From Geobacteraceae bacterium GWC2_53_11 (GTDB taxonomy: Bacteria; Desulfobacterota; Desulfuromonadia; Geobacterales; Pseudopelobacteraceae), in the NCBI GenBank assembly GCA_001802645.1, contig MGZJ01000004.1, positions 1 through 33,280 on the forward strand: a DNA stretch of 33,280 bases. Reading direction: 5' to 3'. The translations under genes and the position numbers were made by a program. Below are positions 27,501 to 33,280 of this stretch, piece after piece (the first letter of the stretch is position 1; each line of letters begins with the position of its first letter). The notes under the pieces were generated by a model. That model worked only from the letters and a program-made list of their open reading frames with translations, did not search any database and was not told the origin of the DNA.

Positions 27501-28260
27501 TTACCTCCTGGTTAAGATTGCCACCGGCAATAGCCTCCACAATCAACGCTTTTTCCCTGCTGCCTTCCTGCTGGGAGCGGATTGCGCCAAGTACCGTACG
27601 TAGCGGGTTGGCAATGCTGCGGGTAATCAGGATGGTCATGATAGTTGCCAACAGTGATGCTCCAAAGGCCAGACAGAGCATGACCACACTGGAATTCATT
27701 GCCGTCTCTATGTTCTTTTCGGAAATTATTTCAGCATTTGATACCAGGTACGATTGCAGATTTTCTATCGCTTCAATTTCATCATGTTCTGCAAGGTACA
27801 CAGCATCCGAGCGCATATATTTTACAGCTTCTTCAAATCTGTTGGGTTTGGCAAGTTCCAGAATACGGTTGACGTGAGGGGTGTAGTTACTGCGGGTTTG
27901 TATTAAGCGGGCATAGAGTTTTTTTGACTCGGCATCGGGAAGTTTCTCCTCCAGCTTCACAACGCTTGCATCGATCTCTTCACGGAACTTGATGACGCGT
28001 ACCCGGTAGTGGTCATGTATTTTCTTGTCACTGGCCAGGATGTACTCTCTGATATTGACCCGCAGACGTTGAAAATCAGCGGCGATGTCACCGATATGCT
28101 CAACCGGTTTTACTCCCTTGTTAAAGAGGACATGATCTGCCCGTTCAAGTGTGTGTATCTGGAAATAACCAAAAATTCCGATGGCCAGAGCCATACATAC
28201 AACTGTGGCAAAGCCGATGATCAGTTTGTTTCGGATTTTCAGGTTGCCATAACTTGTCAT
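24577..28260 (-). CDS. Hybrid histidine kinase: HAMP-GAF-HisKA-HATPase with three receivers
   Basis: The 1227-aa protein has membrane segments at about 13-33 and 190-213 enclosing a four-helix-type periplasmic domain. A HAMP-like region (about 214-300), a GAF domain (about 320-463) and a long coiled coil (466-540) lead to HisKA with His550 (NMSHELRTPLNS) and HATPase (N-box NLLSNACKF, GGTGLGL). A Pro/Ala-rich linker (about 783-825) is followed by three receivers with acceptor aspartates Asp880, Asp1002 and Asp1149. The middle receiver is divergent (LDLGLADMG, no MP after the Asp). No Hpt is present in the chain. An AAGGAAC ribosome site precedes the ATG. It heads the run with the binding protein, kinase-less sensor, CheR and CheB, and its coiled coil carries heptad-spaced Glu pairs that could be methylation sites. 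Confidence 0.93.
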   Translation of the reverse strand: MTSYGNLKIRNKLIIGFATVVCMALAIGIFGYFQIHTLERADHVLFNKGVKPVEHIGDIAADFQRLRVNIREYILASDKKIHDHYRVRVIKFREEIDASVVKLEEKLPDAESKKLYARLIQTRSNYTPHVNRILELAKPNRFEEAVKYMRSDAVYLAEHDEIEAIENLQSYLVSNAEIISEKNIETAMNSSVVMLCLAFGASLLATIMTILITRSIANPLRTVLGAIRSQQEGSREKALIVEAIAGGNLNQEVMVTEPLQMDMDEVNNDEAGMLLKAIVEMSEVQNAFDLTFAKMSFSLRRNRDQESQRTWFRFGQNELNFILRGDKSTAEMTHQVLTFLTEYLGAGVGVFYVFDEKESMLEIAASYALSQEKRLNNRLALGEGLAGQAALEKKIITMNDAPANYLQINSGLGESEPSHIVAIPLLHNNTLIGLIELGSFSEFGEDHLEFLKQIMEALAIGLSVNKSRQQVNELLEQTQSQTEELRVQQEELQQTNEELEERAQMLEQQREQIRAKNREVEEASRELQRKADELERVSAYKSEFLANMSHELRTPLNSLMILSSLLRDNRDGNLSEKQVEFAATINGAGRDLLHLINDILDLSKIESGHLEFHYEDLALSELHDQMESVFQPIAQDKDIRFTIQLDQATPAVMTTDRQRTQQILKNLLSNACKFTHSGTVSLHIYSPVSSENPLGTSSVAFAVTDTGIGIAEDKQSLIFNAFQQADGSTSRTYGGTGLGLSISRQLARSMGGEITLRSETGSGSTFTLYLPVHGDCSLSSHVERPALPAIAAPNASMQRLAEPAPVSFKSPDPLPAPIPDDRELLQSGDKCILVIEDDLTFAGILSDMVRGRAFSVLVAADGESGIALAERYQPSAIILDVMLPHIDGWGVMRSLKDNSHTRHIPVHFITCLEERQKAMSMGAIGFVTKPVSSEQLDAVFGTLESAIEKTMKMLLIVEDDQKQAAAMVALLEERNVTIKVAESGDKAIELLSTEHFDCIVLDLGLADMGAFELLEELKKLDPERRIPVIIHTGRELTHEDERKLHHYAESIIIKGAKSPERLLNEVTLFLHLIETSLDPGKQRMIRSALDKEAMLDGKKVLIVDDDMRNIFSLSSALSEKNITIYEAENGREALKQLDNFPDIDLVLMDIMMPEMDGYEAMRCIRKDLRFETLPIIALTAKAMKGDREECLKAGASDYIPKPVDMDKLFSLLRVWLYSTTADRAEIG

Positions 28261-28323
28261 AACAAAAGTTCCTTGTGCCGCCGGTTGATTGTCTTGTCAG
28301 TCTGACTGGTGCCTGCCGTTATA
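28261..28323. other. Leader region of the multi-receiver kinase gene
   Basis: These 63 nt lie between the rfbC terminator and the kinase ATG. The ribosome site AAGGAAC is near the ATG. A small perfect inverted repeat, GTCAG-T-CTGAC, occupies 28296-28306 and could be an operator half. I could not identify a convincing sigma70 or sigma54 promoter, although one is expected here because the terminator separates the two transcription units. Confidence 0.4.
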
Positions 28324-28356
28324 CAAAAATGGCTGTTACCAATGAGTAACAGCCAT
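28324..28356 (-). terminator. Rho-independent terminator after rfbC
   Basis: A perfect 11-bp stem (28329-28339 with 28346-28356, arm ATGGCTGTTAC) encloses a 6-nt loop. Read on the minus strand it is followed by TTTTTGTAT. It begins about 10 nt past the rfbC stop and thus separates the lactate locus from the signalling island. Confidence 0.88.
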
Positions 28357-28365
28357 CATTCCTCT

Positions 28366-28911
28366 TTATGGAAACAGGTCGGCATCCTTAAATAGCCGGC
28401 CTTCACGGTCTTTGGGCGATACATTCGGTTCGGTTGCCATCGGCCAGCCGATAGCCAAATCCGGGTCGTTCCAGACGATGCAGCGTTCATGCTCCGGCGC
28501 GTAATACTCCGTCGTCAGGTAGAGAAATTCGGCTGCTTCGGATGTGACGCAGAAGCCGTGGGCAAAGCCGGGCGGCACCCACATCTGGCGCTTGTTTTCG
28601 GCGGAGAGCAACGTTCCGAACCATTGGCCGAAGGTTGGCGAGCTCTTGCGAATGTCAACCGCGACATCAAACACTTCCCCGACAACCACCCGCACCAGTT
28701 TTCCCTGTGGCTGCTGAATCTGGTAATGCAATCCTCTCAAAACGCCGCGGGAAGATCGGGAGTGATTATGCTGCACAAAAGAGAGGGTAACGCCGGTCAG
28801 TTCGCGCCAGCGGCGTTCGTTGAAGCTTTCATAAAAGAAACCGCGCTCATCGCCGAATACTTTCGGCTCGACAATCAGGATATCGGGAATGGTTGTGGTT
28901 ACAATCTGCAT
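28366..28911 (-). CDS. rfbC: dTDP-4-dehydrorhamnose 3,5-epimerase
   Basis: The 181-aa protein matches RmlC/RfbC, which epimerises dTDP-4-keto-6-deoxyglucose at C3 and C5 in dTDP-L-rhamnose synthesis. Family motifs are FGDERGFFYESF, FVQHNHSRS, RGLHYQ with the catalytic His62, GKLVRVVVGEVFDVAVD with Lys71, WVPPGFAHGF and LTTEYYAPEHE. The ATG at 28911 is chosen; a TTG one codon upstream is also in frame. A GGAG lies about 11 nt upstream. It is an orphan: rfbA, rfbB and rfbD are not in the window. It lies 29 nt after the GntR-type regulator and is probably cotranscribed with it, which is an odd pairing. A terminator follows the gene. Confidence 0.93.
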   Translation of the reverse strand: MQIVTTTIPDILIVEPKVFGDERGFFYESFNERRWRELTGVTLSFVQHNHSRSSRGVLRGLHYQIQQPQGKLVRVVVGEVFDVAVDIRKSSPTFGQWFGTLLSAENKRQMWVPPGFAHGFCVTSEAAEFLYLTTEYYAPEHERCIVWNDPDLAIGWPMATEPNVSPKDREGRLFKDADLFP

Positions 28912-28940
28912 CAAGGCGTCTCCAAAAAGTAGGTAACTTG

Positions 28941-29660
28941 TTATTGCTGCCGCTGTGACACATAGGCGCTGCTGCGCCCTTCGGCAAAGGTCAGGTGGTG
29001 AACCATGGCATCGCGGGCGGCCTGGGGATCCTTGGCTTTGATCGCCTGTACGACAGCGCTGTGATGTTCGAACAGCAACTGATGGTCTTCATGGGTCAGA
29101 TAGACTGCCCGCCAGACCGACTGCTGAAACTCTTTCATGGCATCAAACAGATTCTGCATAAGGTGTAGCCAGACCACGTTATGGGTGGCACGGGCAATAA
29201 CTATATGCAGGTTGGCATCAAGGTCTTCGGAAGGCTGCTTCAGTTCAAGATTCTGCTTCATGCCGGCAATAATCTCATCCATCCGGCGAATGTCGTCGGG
29301 AAGCGCCCGCTCCGCAGCGTACCAGGCAGTCCATGATTCCATGCATTTACGTACTTCGATGACGTCGAGGGCTCGGTCCTGCTGGACGCGAATCAATTCA
29401 CTCAAAGGGTTGGATGCCGACGTCTCTACCAGTGATTTTACAACGGTGCCGCCCCCCTGGTACGACATGACCAGACCGGATGACGACAGAACGTTGAGCG
29501 CTTCCCGCACTGACGGTCGCGATACACCGAACATCTCTGCCAGTTCCCGCTCCGGTGGCAGTTTGTCGCCCGGTGCAAATTCGCCTGCCAGGATCGAGGA
29601 ACGGATTTGATCTGCTATCTGGGCGGAAACTTTTTTCGGCTTTATTGGCTGAAAATTCAT
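28941..29660 (-). CDS. GntR-family regulator, FadR/LldR type (FCD domain)
   Basis: The 239-aa protein has an N-terminal winged helix-turn-helix of the GntR family (KLPPERELAEMFGVSRPSVREAL, about residues 33-55) and a C-terminal all-helical FCD ligand-binding domain (about 95-225). The FCD metal-ligand pattern is visible: Asp and His in DLDANLHIVIARATHN, a His in LFEHHSAV and a His near the end in MVHHLTFAEG. FCD regulators bind organic acids such as lactate, pyruvate or glycolate. Its place directly after the lactate permease-GlcD-GlcF genes makes it the probable controller of lactate use. The ATG at 29660 has only a weak ribosome site; a TTG at 29672 is an alternative. A hairpin-forming inverted repeat lies just upstream. 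Confidence 0.88.
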   Translation of the reverse strand: MNFQPIKPKKVSAQIADQIRSSILAGEFAPGDKLPPERELAEMFGVSRPSVREALNVLSSSGLVMSYQGGGTVVKSLVETSASNPLSELIRVQQDRALDVIEVRKCMESWTAWYAAERALPDDIRRMDEIIAGMKQNLELKQPSEDLDANLHIVIARATHNVVWLHLMQNLFDAMKEFQQSVWRAVYLTHEDHQLLFEHHSAVVQAIKAKDPQAARDAMVHHLTFAEGRSSAYVSQRQQ

Positions 29661-29675
29661 TGATGTGTCCAATTA

Positions 29676-29708
29676 AAAAGGGGGGTGACATAACGGCACT
29701 CCCCTTTT
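29676..29708 (-). promoter_or_regulatory. Inverted repeat upstream of the GntR regulator (operator or terminator)
   Basis: Arms of 12 bp, AAAAGGGGGGTG (29676-29687) and CACTCCCCTTTT (29697-29708), pair with one wobble or mismatch around a 9-nt loop. On the minus strand the hairpin is followed by the T-run that is part of its own arm, so it could end the glcD-glcF transcript. It lies only 15 nt before the regulator ATG, so it could equally be an operator or a leader structure of the regulator gene. Confidence 0.5.
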
Positions 29709-29861
29709 AACGTATTTTTGGCTGTTCTGCAACCGCATCGGCACTATATTTGAGATGAGATCCCCTTTTGCATGGAATGATACTTGAAGGATAACGGCAT
29801 GGTCTGTTTGAATTCGTTGACGCGAATCATCAAGAAGATTGTGCTGCTCAAGGAGCTTCCC

Positions 29862-31112
29862 TTACTCTGCGTGTGAATTCATGCTCTCAGACAGTACTTC
29901 TGTCAGATGCATGAGTCTGATACCGGGCAGTTGATCCGCCAGACCCTTTTTTAACTGCAGCAGGCAGCCCGGGTTGCTGGTGACGAGTATCTCCGCGCCG
30001 CTGGCACGCACTGTATCCAGCTTGCGCTGCAGAATCCTGTCGGACATTTCCGGTTTGGCGATGTTGTACGTTCCGGCGCTGCCGCAGCAGGCATCGGCAG
30101 TTTCCAGCTCCTGGTATATGAGGCCGGGAATCAGTTTGAGCAGATCTCGCGGTTCCTTGCGAATTCCCTGGCAATGGGCGATGTGACACGGGTCATGGTA
30201 GGTTACGGTTTTGTCTAGCGGCTTCAGCAGGGTGCACAGCTCTTTCGCATGAAGTGCAAGTACCTGTGAGATATCCCGGACTTTGGCGCTGAACTCCTCT
30301 GCCTGTGCATATCCGTCCAGGTGATGGCCGTATTTTTTCAATTCCGCCCCGCAGCCGCCGCAGTCCGTAACGATGAAATCGACATCGTAGCCGCCGAATA
30401 TATCGATATTGGTGCGGGCGGCATCTTTCAGCCCGGCCAGGTCGCCGCCGAGCATGTTGGGAGCGCCGCAGCAGACCTGGTTCTTCGGCGTGATAACGGT
30501 ATAGCCGAGTGCCGACAGCAGCCTGATGGTGGCCCGGCTGGCGTCGCTGAAAATCAGGCTCATGACGCAGCCGAGGAAGAAGCCGACCTTGCCCCGTTCA
30601 ACACCTACGGCCGGAGTCACTTCCCGGATTTCCTGGCGCAACGACCGGGCGGGGAGGGGAGGGAGCAGCCCTTCCATGCGATCCAGCGGTTTGGGGAACA
30701 TTTTGAGGACCCCGAGCGTCCGAACCAGTTTTTGCAGGCCGCTGTTCTGGTAGAGCCGCAGGGGCGCCAGTGATGTTTCCAGACGGTCGGGGTGGGGAAC
30801 CAATTTGCGCAGGATAAGATCTTCCATGAAGCCGAGGCCGGTGTCGCTCTTCCGCTCGCAGGTGAATTCCGCCACCAGTTCGCCCGCGTTGACGCCGCAA
30901 GGACAGGCCGAGGCGCAGGCCTGGCAGTCCAGGCAGAGCGACAGGTACTCCAACAGCCGTTCCGATTGATCCAGTTCGCCTTCCTGCAGCTTGCGGATCA
31001 ACGCCACCCGGCCGCGAGGGGAGGCGGTTTCAAGGAAGGTTTCCTTGTAGGTTGGACAGTGGGGAAGGCACATGCCGCAGCGCATGCAGTTGATTAGTTT
31101 GACGTAGTCCAT
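29862..31112 (-). CDS. GlcF-like iron-sulfur subunit of lactate/glycolate oxidase
   Basis: The 416-aa protein passes electrons from a flavin dehydrogenase to the respiratory chain. Two [4Fe-4S] ferredoxin motifs lie near the N-terminus: Cys9-12-15-19 (CMRCGMCLPHCP) and Cys60-63-66-70 (CLDCQACASACP). Two cysteine-rich CCG domains follow, with VCCGAPNMLGG and DCGGCGAEL in the first, and HDPCHIAHCQG, ACCGSAG and TSNPGCLLQL in the second. The ATG at 31112 (MDYVKLINCMRCG) has GAGG upstream; the longer in-frame extension to 31184 would run into the repeat. It is cytoplasmic or membrane-associated and is paired with the GlcD-like flavoprotein upstream. D-lactate is favoured over glycolate because a lactate permease starts the locus. 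Confidence 0.9.
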   Translation of the reverse strand: MDYVKLINCMRCGMCLPHCPTYKETFLETASPRGRVALIRKLQEGELDQSERLLEYLSLCLDCQACASACPCGVNAGELVAEFTCERKSDTGLGFMEDLILRKLVPHPDRLETSLAPLRLYQNSGLQKLVRTLGVLKMFPKPLDRMEGLLPPLPARSLRQEIREVTPAVGVERGKVGFFLGCVMSLIFSDASRATIRLLSALGYTVITPKNQVCCGAPNMLGGDLAGLKDAARTNIDIFGGYDVDFIVTDCGGCGAELKKYGHHLDGYAQAEEFSAKVRDISQVLALHAKELCTLLKPLDKTVTYHDPCHIAHCQGIRKEPRDLLKLIPGLIYQELETADACCGSAGTYNIAKPEMSDRILQRKLDTVRASGAEILVTSNPGCLLQLKKGLADQLPGIRLMHLTEVLSESMNSHAE

Positions 31113-31124
31113 AATAACCTCATA

Positions 31125-31262
31125 TTTGCCACAGAGACACGGAGACTCGGAGAAAACCAAAAAACATTTAAGGGGTAAACCCAATAGAATAAATTTAGAA
31201 TTAGATGGTTACCCTTGAATTTGTCTGTGTCTTTCTCTGCGCCTCTGTGTCTCTGTGGCAAA
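31125..31262. repeat. Long inverted-repeat element between glcD-like and glcF-like genes
   Basis: Two 31-nt arms, 31125-31155 and 31232-31262, are inverted copies that match at 27 of 31 positions; the outer part TTTGCCACAGAGACAC is perfect. The 76-nt centre is AT-rich and has no ORF. The element fills almost the whole 155-nt gap between the two oxidase genes. CCACAGAGACACAGAGG-type repeats are, as I remember, dispersed in several bacterial genomes. It has the form of a miniature inverted-repeat element or a REP-like palindrome. Confidence 0.8.
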
Positions 31263-31267
31263 CAATT

Positions 31268-32638
31268 TTAAAAGATTTTCCCCGGATTCAATATCCCCTT
31301 CGGATCGAACGCCTGCTTGATGCCGCGCATGACCCGGATGCCGGATTCGCCGACCAGTTTCGGCAGGTACTTCTTCTTGGCCAGGCCGACGCCATGTTCA
31401 CCGGTGATAGTGCCTCCCATGGCGATGGCGGCGTCGAAAATCTCGGCGAACGCGGCATGGGCGCGCCTGATTTCGTCCTGGTCCCGCTCGTCGGTCAGGC
31501 AGGTGGGGTGCAGATTGCCGTCGCCGGCGTGGCCGAAGGTGCCGATGGTAACGTTGTGTTTTTTGGCCGAGGCCTGGATGACCTGCAGCATGGCCGCGAT
31601 GCAGCTGCGCGGGACTGTGGCGTCCTCCAGGATGGTGGTCGGTTTGAGCCGCGCCAAGGCTGAAAGGGCGGTGCGACGAGCCGTGGCGAGTTTCAGCGCT
31701 TCATCGGCGTCCTTCGCCGTCTGGAAAAACGAGCAGCGGTGCTTTTTGCAGATCTCCGCCACCGCCGCCGCCTCTTCGGCAATCACGACCGGATGGCCGT
31801 CCACCTCGATGAGCAGCACGGCATCGACGTCCAGCGGCAGCCCCACATGGGCGTAATCTTCGACGCATTTGATGGTTACTTTGTCGAGGAACTCCAGCGT
31901 GGCCGGAATCACCTTGGCGGCGATGATGGCCGAGACCGCCAGCGCCGCATCCTGCAGCACCGGGAAGTGGGCGAGCATGGTGATCTTCCCCTTGGGTTTG
32001 GGGATCAGCTTCACCGTGATGCCGGTAAAAAAGCCGAGCGTCCCTTCGGACGACACCAGCAGCGGATTGAGGCTGTAGCCGGCCACATCCTTGACTACCT
32101 TGCCGCCGGTGCGCAACAGGTCGCCGTCCGCCAGAACCGTCTCCAGCCCCATAACGTAGTCAGCGGTAACCCCGTACTTGAGTCCGCGCAGACCGCCGGA
32201 ATTTTCGGCCACATTGCCACCCATGGTGGAGATGTTCATGCTCCCCGGGTCGGGCGGATAGAACAGGCCGCGCGCCTCCACTTCCCGGTGCAGGGCGCTG
32301 GTGATGACACCCGGCTCCACCATGGCGGTCAGGTTTTCCTCATCCACCTCGATGATCCGGTTCAGACGGCTGGTCTGGACGACCACTCCTCCGGCGGAGA
32401 GCGACCCTCCGGACAGATTGGTGCCGGAACCGCGCGGCGTCACACTGATGCCGGCACCGTGGCAGAGGCGCATGATGCGGGAGATCTCTTCACCGGTGCC
32501 GGGCAGCAGCACGACTCCGGGGCTACTCTCCAGCTCGGGTGTCGAATCGTAGCCGTATACCGCCAGAGATTCCCGGTCGGAGAGGGTGTACTGCTCGCCT
32601 ACAATTGCCTGTAACTCTTTTATGAATGCTGGTTGCAT
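31268..32638 (-). CDS. GlcD-like FAD-linked oxidase, probable D-lactate dehydrogenase subunit
   Basis: The 456-aa flavoprotein matches the GlcD/D-lactate dehydrogenase family of the vanillyl-alcohol-oxidase type. The FAD-binding domain shows VTPRGSGTNLSGGSLSAGG, YPPDPGSMNISTMGGNVAENSGG and GLKYGVTADYVMGLE. The C-terminal substrate domain has the metal-ligand histidines in FGHAGDGNLHPT and the GGTITGEHGVGLAKKKYL signature. It would oxidise D-lactate (or glycolate) and pass electrons to the GlcF-like Fe-S subunit. The ATG at 32638 has GGAGT just upstream; a GTG at 32659 is in frame but lies in the repeat. It is between the permease and glcF-like genes, with repeat elements in both gaps. Confidence 0.9.
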   Translation of the reverse strand: MQPAFIKELQAIVGEQYTLSDRESLAVYGYDSTPELESSPGVVLLPGTGEEISRIMRLCHGAGISVTPRGSGTNLSGGSLSAGGVVVQTSRLNRIIEVDEENLTAMVEPGVITSALHREVEARGLFYPPDPGSMNISTMGGNVAENSGGLRGLKYGVTADYVMGLETVLADGDLLRTGGKVVKDVAGYSLNPLLVSSEGTLGFFTGITVKLIPKPKGKITMLAHFPVLQDAALAVSAIIAAKVIPATLEFLDKVTIKCVEDYAHVGLPLDVDAVLLIEVDGHPVVIAEEAAAVAEICKKHRCSFFQTAKDADEALKLATARRTALSALARLKPTTILEDATVPRSCIAAMLQVIQASAKKHNVTIGTFGHAGDGNLHPTCLTDERDQDEIRRAHAAFAEIFDAAIAMGGTITGEHGVGLAKKKYLPKLVGESGIRVMRGIKQAFDPKGILNPGKIF

Positions 32639-32653
32639 GAAGGGACTCCATTC

Positions 32654-32763
32654 TACCACCCCCCGCCCCCCTCCTAATCTAGGAGGGGGAGGAAGGCAGC
32701 TTTTGTTCCCCTCCTAATTCGCTTAGAAGCGCCTACTTCTGGTAGGAGGGGCTAGGGGTGGTA
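32654..32763. repeat. Composite palindromic element between lactate permease and glcD-like genes
   Basis: The outer arms TACCACCCC (32654-32662) and GGGGTGGTA (32755-32763) are perfect inverted copies. Inside lie two further hairpins with the same core: CCCCCTCCTA/TAGGAGGGGG (32667-32676 with 32680-32689) and CCCCTCCTA/TAGGAGGGG (32708-32716 with 32743-32751). The second encloses smaller palindromes. The 110-nt unit fills nearly all of the 132-nt gap. It looks like a non-autonomous repeat element that could fold in the mRNA and lower expression of downstream genes. Confidence 0.8.
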
Positions 32764-32770
32764 CGGTTCT

Positions 32771-33280
32771 TTACGGTATCATCCACTGTAAGTAGTATGC
32801 CTGCAGATACACAATGATACCAACAATGATTGTCAGAAAAATCGAGTGTTTCAGGGTAAAGCGGAACAGCGTTCCTTCTTCACCCACCATGCCGCAGGCT
32901 GCGGTTGCCACGGCCAGCGATTGGGGAGAGATCATCTTGCCCATGACGCCGCCGCTGGTGTTGGCCGCGCCGGTCAGGATCGGGTTGAGGCCGAGTTGTT
33001 CGGCAGTAGCTTTCTGCAGGCCGCCGAAGAGGACGTTGCTGGAAGTATCAGAGCCGGTCAGGAACACTCCCAGCCAGCCGAGGAATGGGGCGATGAACGG
33101 GAACCAGTGGCCGGTTTTGGTGAAAACCAGGCCGAGGCAGTTGGTCATGCCGGAAGTATTCATGACATAGGCCAGGCCGAGTACCGAGGCGACGGTCAAG
33201 GCTGGAAAACGCATGTCGAAGATGGTCTTGCCGGCGATCCTGACTACATCACCCATGCTGACTCCGCAGAGCAGAGCGGA
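32771..33280 (-). CDS. L-lactate permease family transporter (5' partial)
   Basis: The frame is open to the right edge, so this is the C-terminal about 169 residues of a longer inner-membrane protein. It matches the LctP/LldP lactate permease family: TGHWFPFIAPFLGWLGVFLTGSD, SNVLFGGLQ, ANTSGGVMGKMISPQSLA and the last membrane helix before LQAYYLQWMIP. It would import lactate, possibly with protons, for the GlcD/GlcF oxidase encoded next. The stop codon is 132 nt before the glcD-like start; the gap holds a palindromic element. Confidence 0.93.
   Translation of the reverse strand, partial: SALLCGVSMGDVVRIAGKTIFDMRFPALTVASVLGLAYVMNTSGMTNCLGLVFTKTGHWFPFIAPFLGWLGVFLTGSDTSSNVLFGGLQKATAEQLGLNPILTGAANTSGGVMGKMISPQSLAVATAACGMVGEEGTLFRFTLKHSIFLTIIVGIIVYLQAYYLQWMIP

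Noticed and set aside
31739-32614. Long plus-strand open frame (291 codons) opposite the GlcD-like gene
   Set aside because: It is antisense to a gene with clear flavoprotein motifs, has no recognisable domain and is typical of GC-rich mirror frames.
29862-32638. Glycolate oxidase genes glcDF
   Set aside because: The families cannot be told apart from motifs alone; the adjacent lactate permease favours lactate, so no glc gene symbols were assigned.

Overview
The window is a chromosomal segment of a Gram-negative bacterium, most likely a member of the Desulfuromonadota/Geobacterales. This is an inference from several traits: a periplasmic c-type-haem (CxxCH) sensor kinase, a high density of hybrid kinases and c-di-GMP enzymes, a lactate permease/GlcD/GlcF-type lactate oxidation locus, and short intergenic palindromes of a type I remember from Geobacter-like genomes. 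No rRNA, tRNA, CRISPR array, integrase or transposase was seen.

Layout. Positions 1-7333 (+) hold a very compact run with overlaps or gaps of only 1-2 nt: hisS (5' end outside the window), ruvB, a DnaA/Hda-like AAA+ protein, a J-domain/leucine-rich-repeat protein, a CvfB-like S1 protein, and a zinc-type ABC transporter (znuA, znuC, znuB). A palindromic repeat separates this from a short type IA topoisomerase (7401-9230, +). From 9248 to the right edge every gene is on the minus strand.

Positions 9248-28260 (-) form a signal-transduction island. In order of transcription (right to left) it holds: a hybrid kinase with three C-terminal receivers; a PstS-like periplasmic binding protein; a HAMP-GAF membrane protein that resembles the sensor half of that kinase but has no kinase; stand-alone CheR; stand-alone CheB (no receiver); and a REC-PAS-kinase-REC protein. 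These are followed by a Cache-PAS hybrid kinase with an Hpt domain and its overlapping REC-GGDEF diguanylate cyclase. Last come a c-haem sensor hybrid kinase and a DJ-1/PfpI-HD-GYP fusion. There is no CheA, no CheW and no receptor with the classical MCP signalling tip, yet there are a methyltransferase and a methylesterase. The binding protein-sensor-CheR-CheB genes are joined by 4-14 nt overlaps. I regard this as the best candidate for an undescribed system: a methylation-tuned sensor-kinase pathway, possibly with c-di-GMP output.

Positions 28366-33280 (-) hold a lactate-type locus: lactate permease (5' end outside the window), GlcD-like FAD oxidase, GlcF-like Fe-S protein, a FadR/LldR-type GntR regulator and an orphan rmlC/rfbC. 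Two complex inverted-repeat elements lie in the gaps of this locus, and a clear Rho-independent terminator follows rfbC.

All functional calls come from reading motifs. No database search or structure prediction was run.
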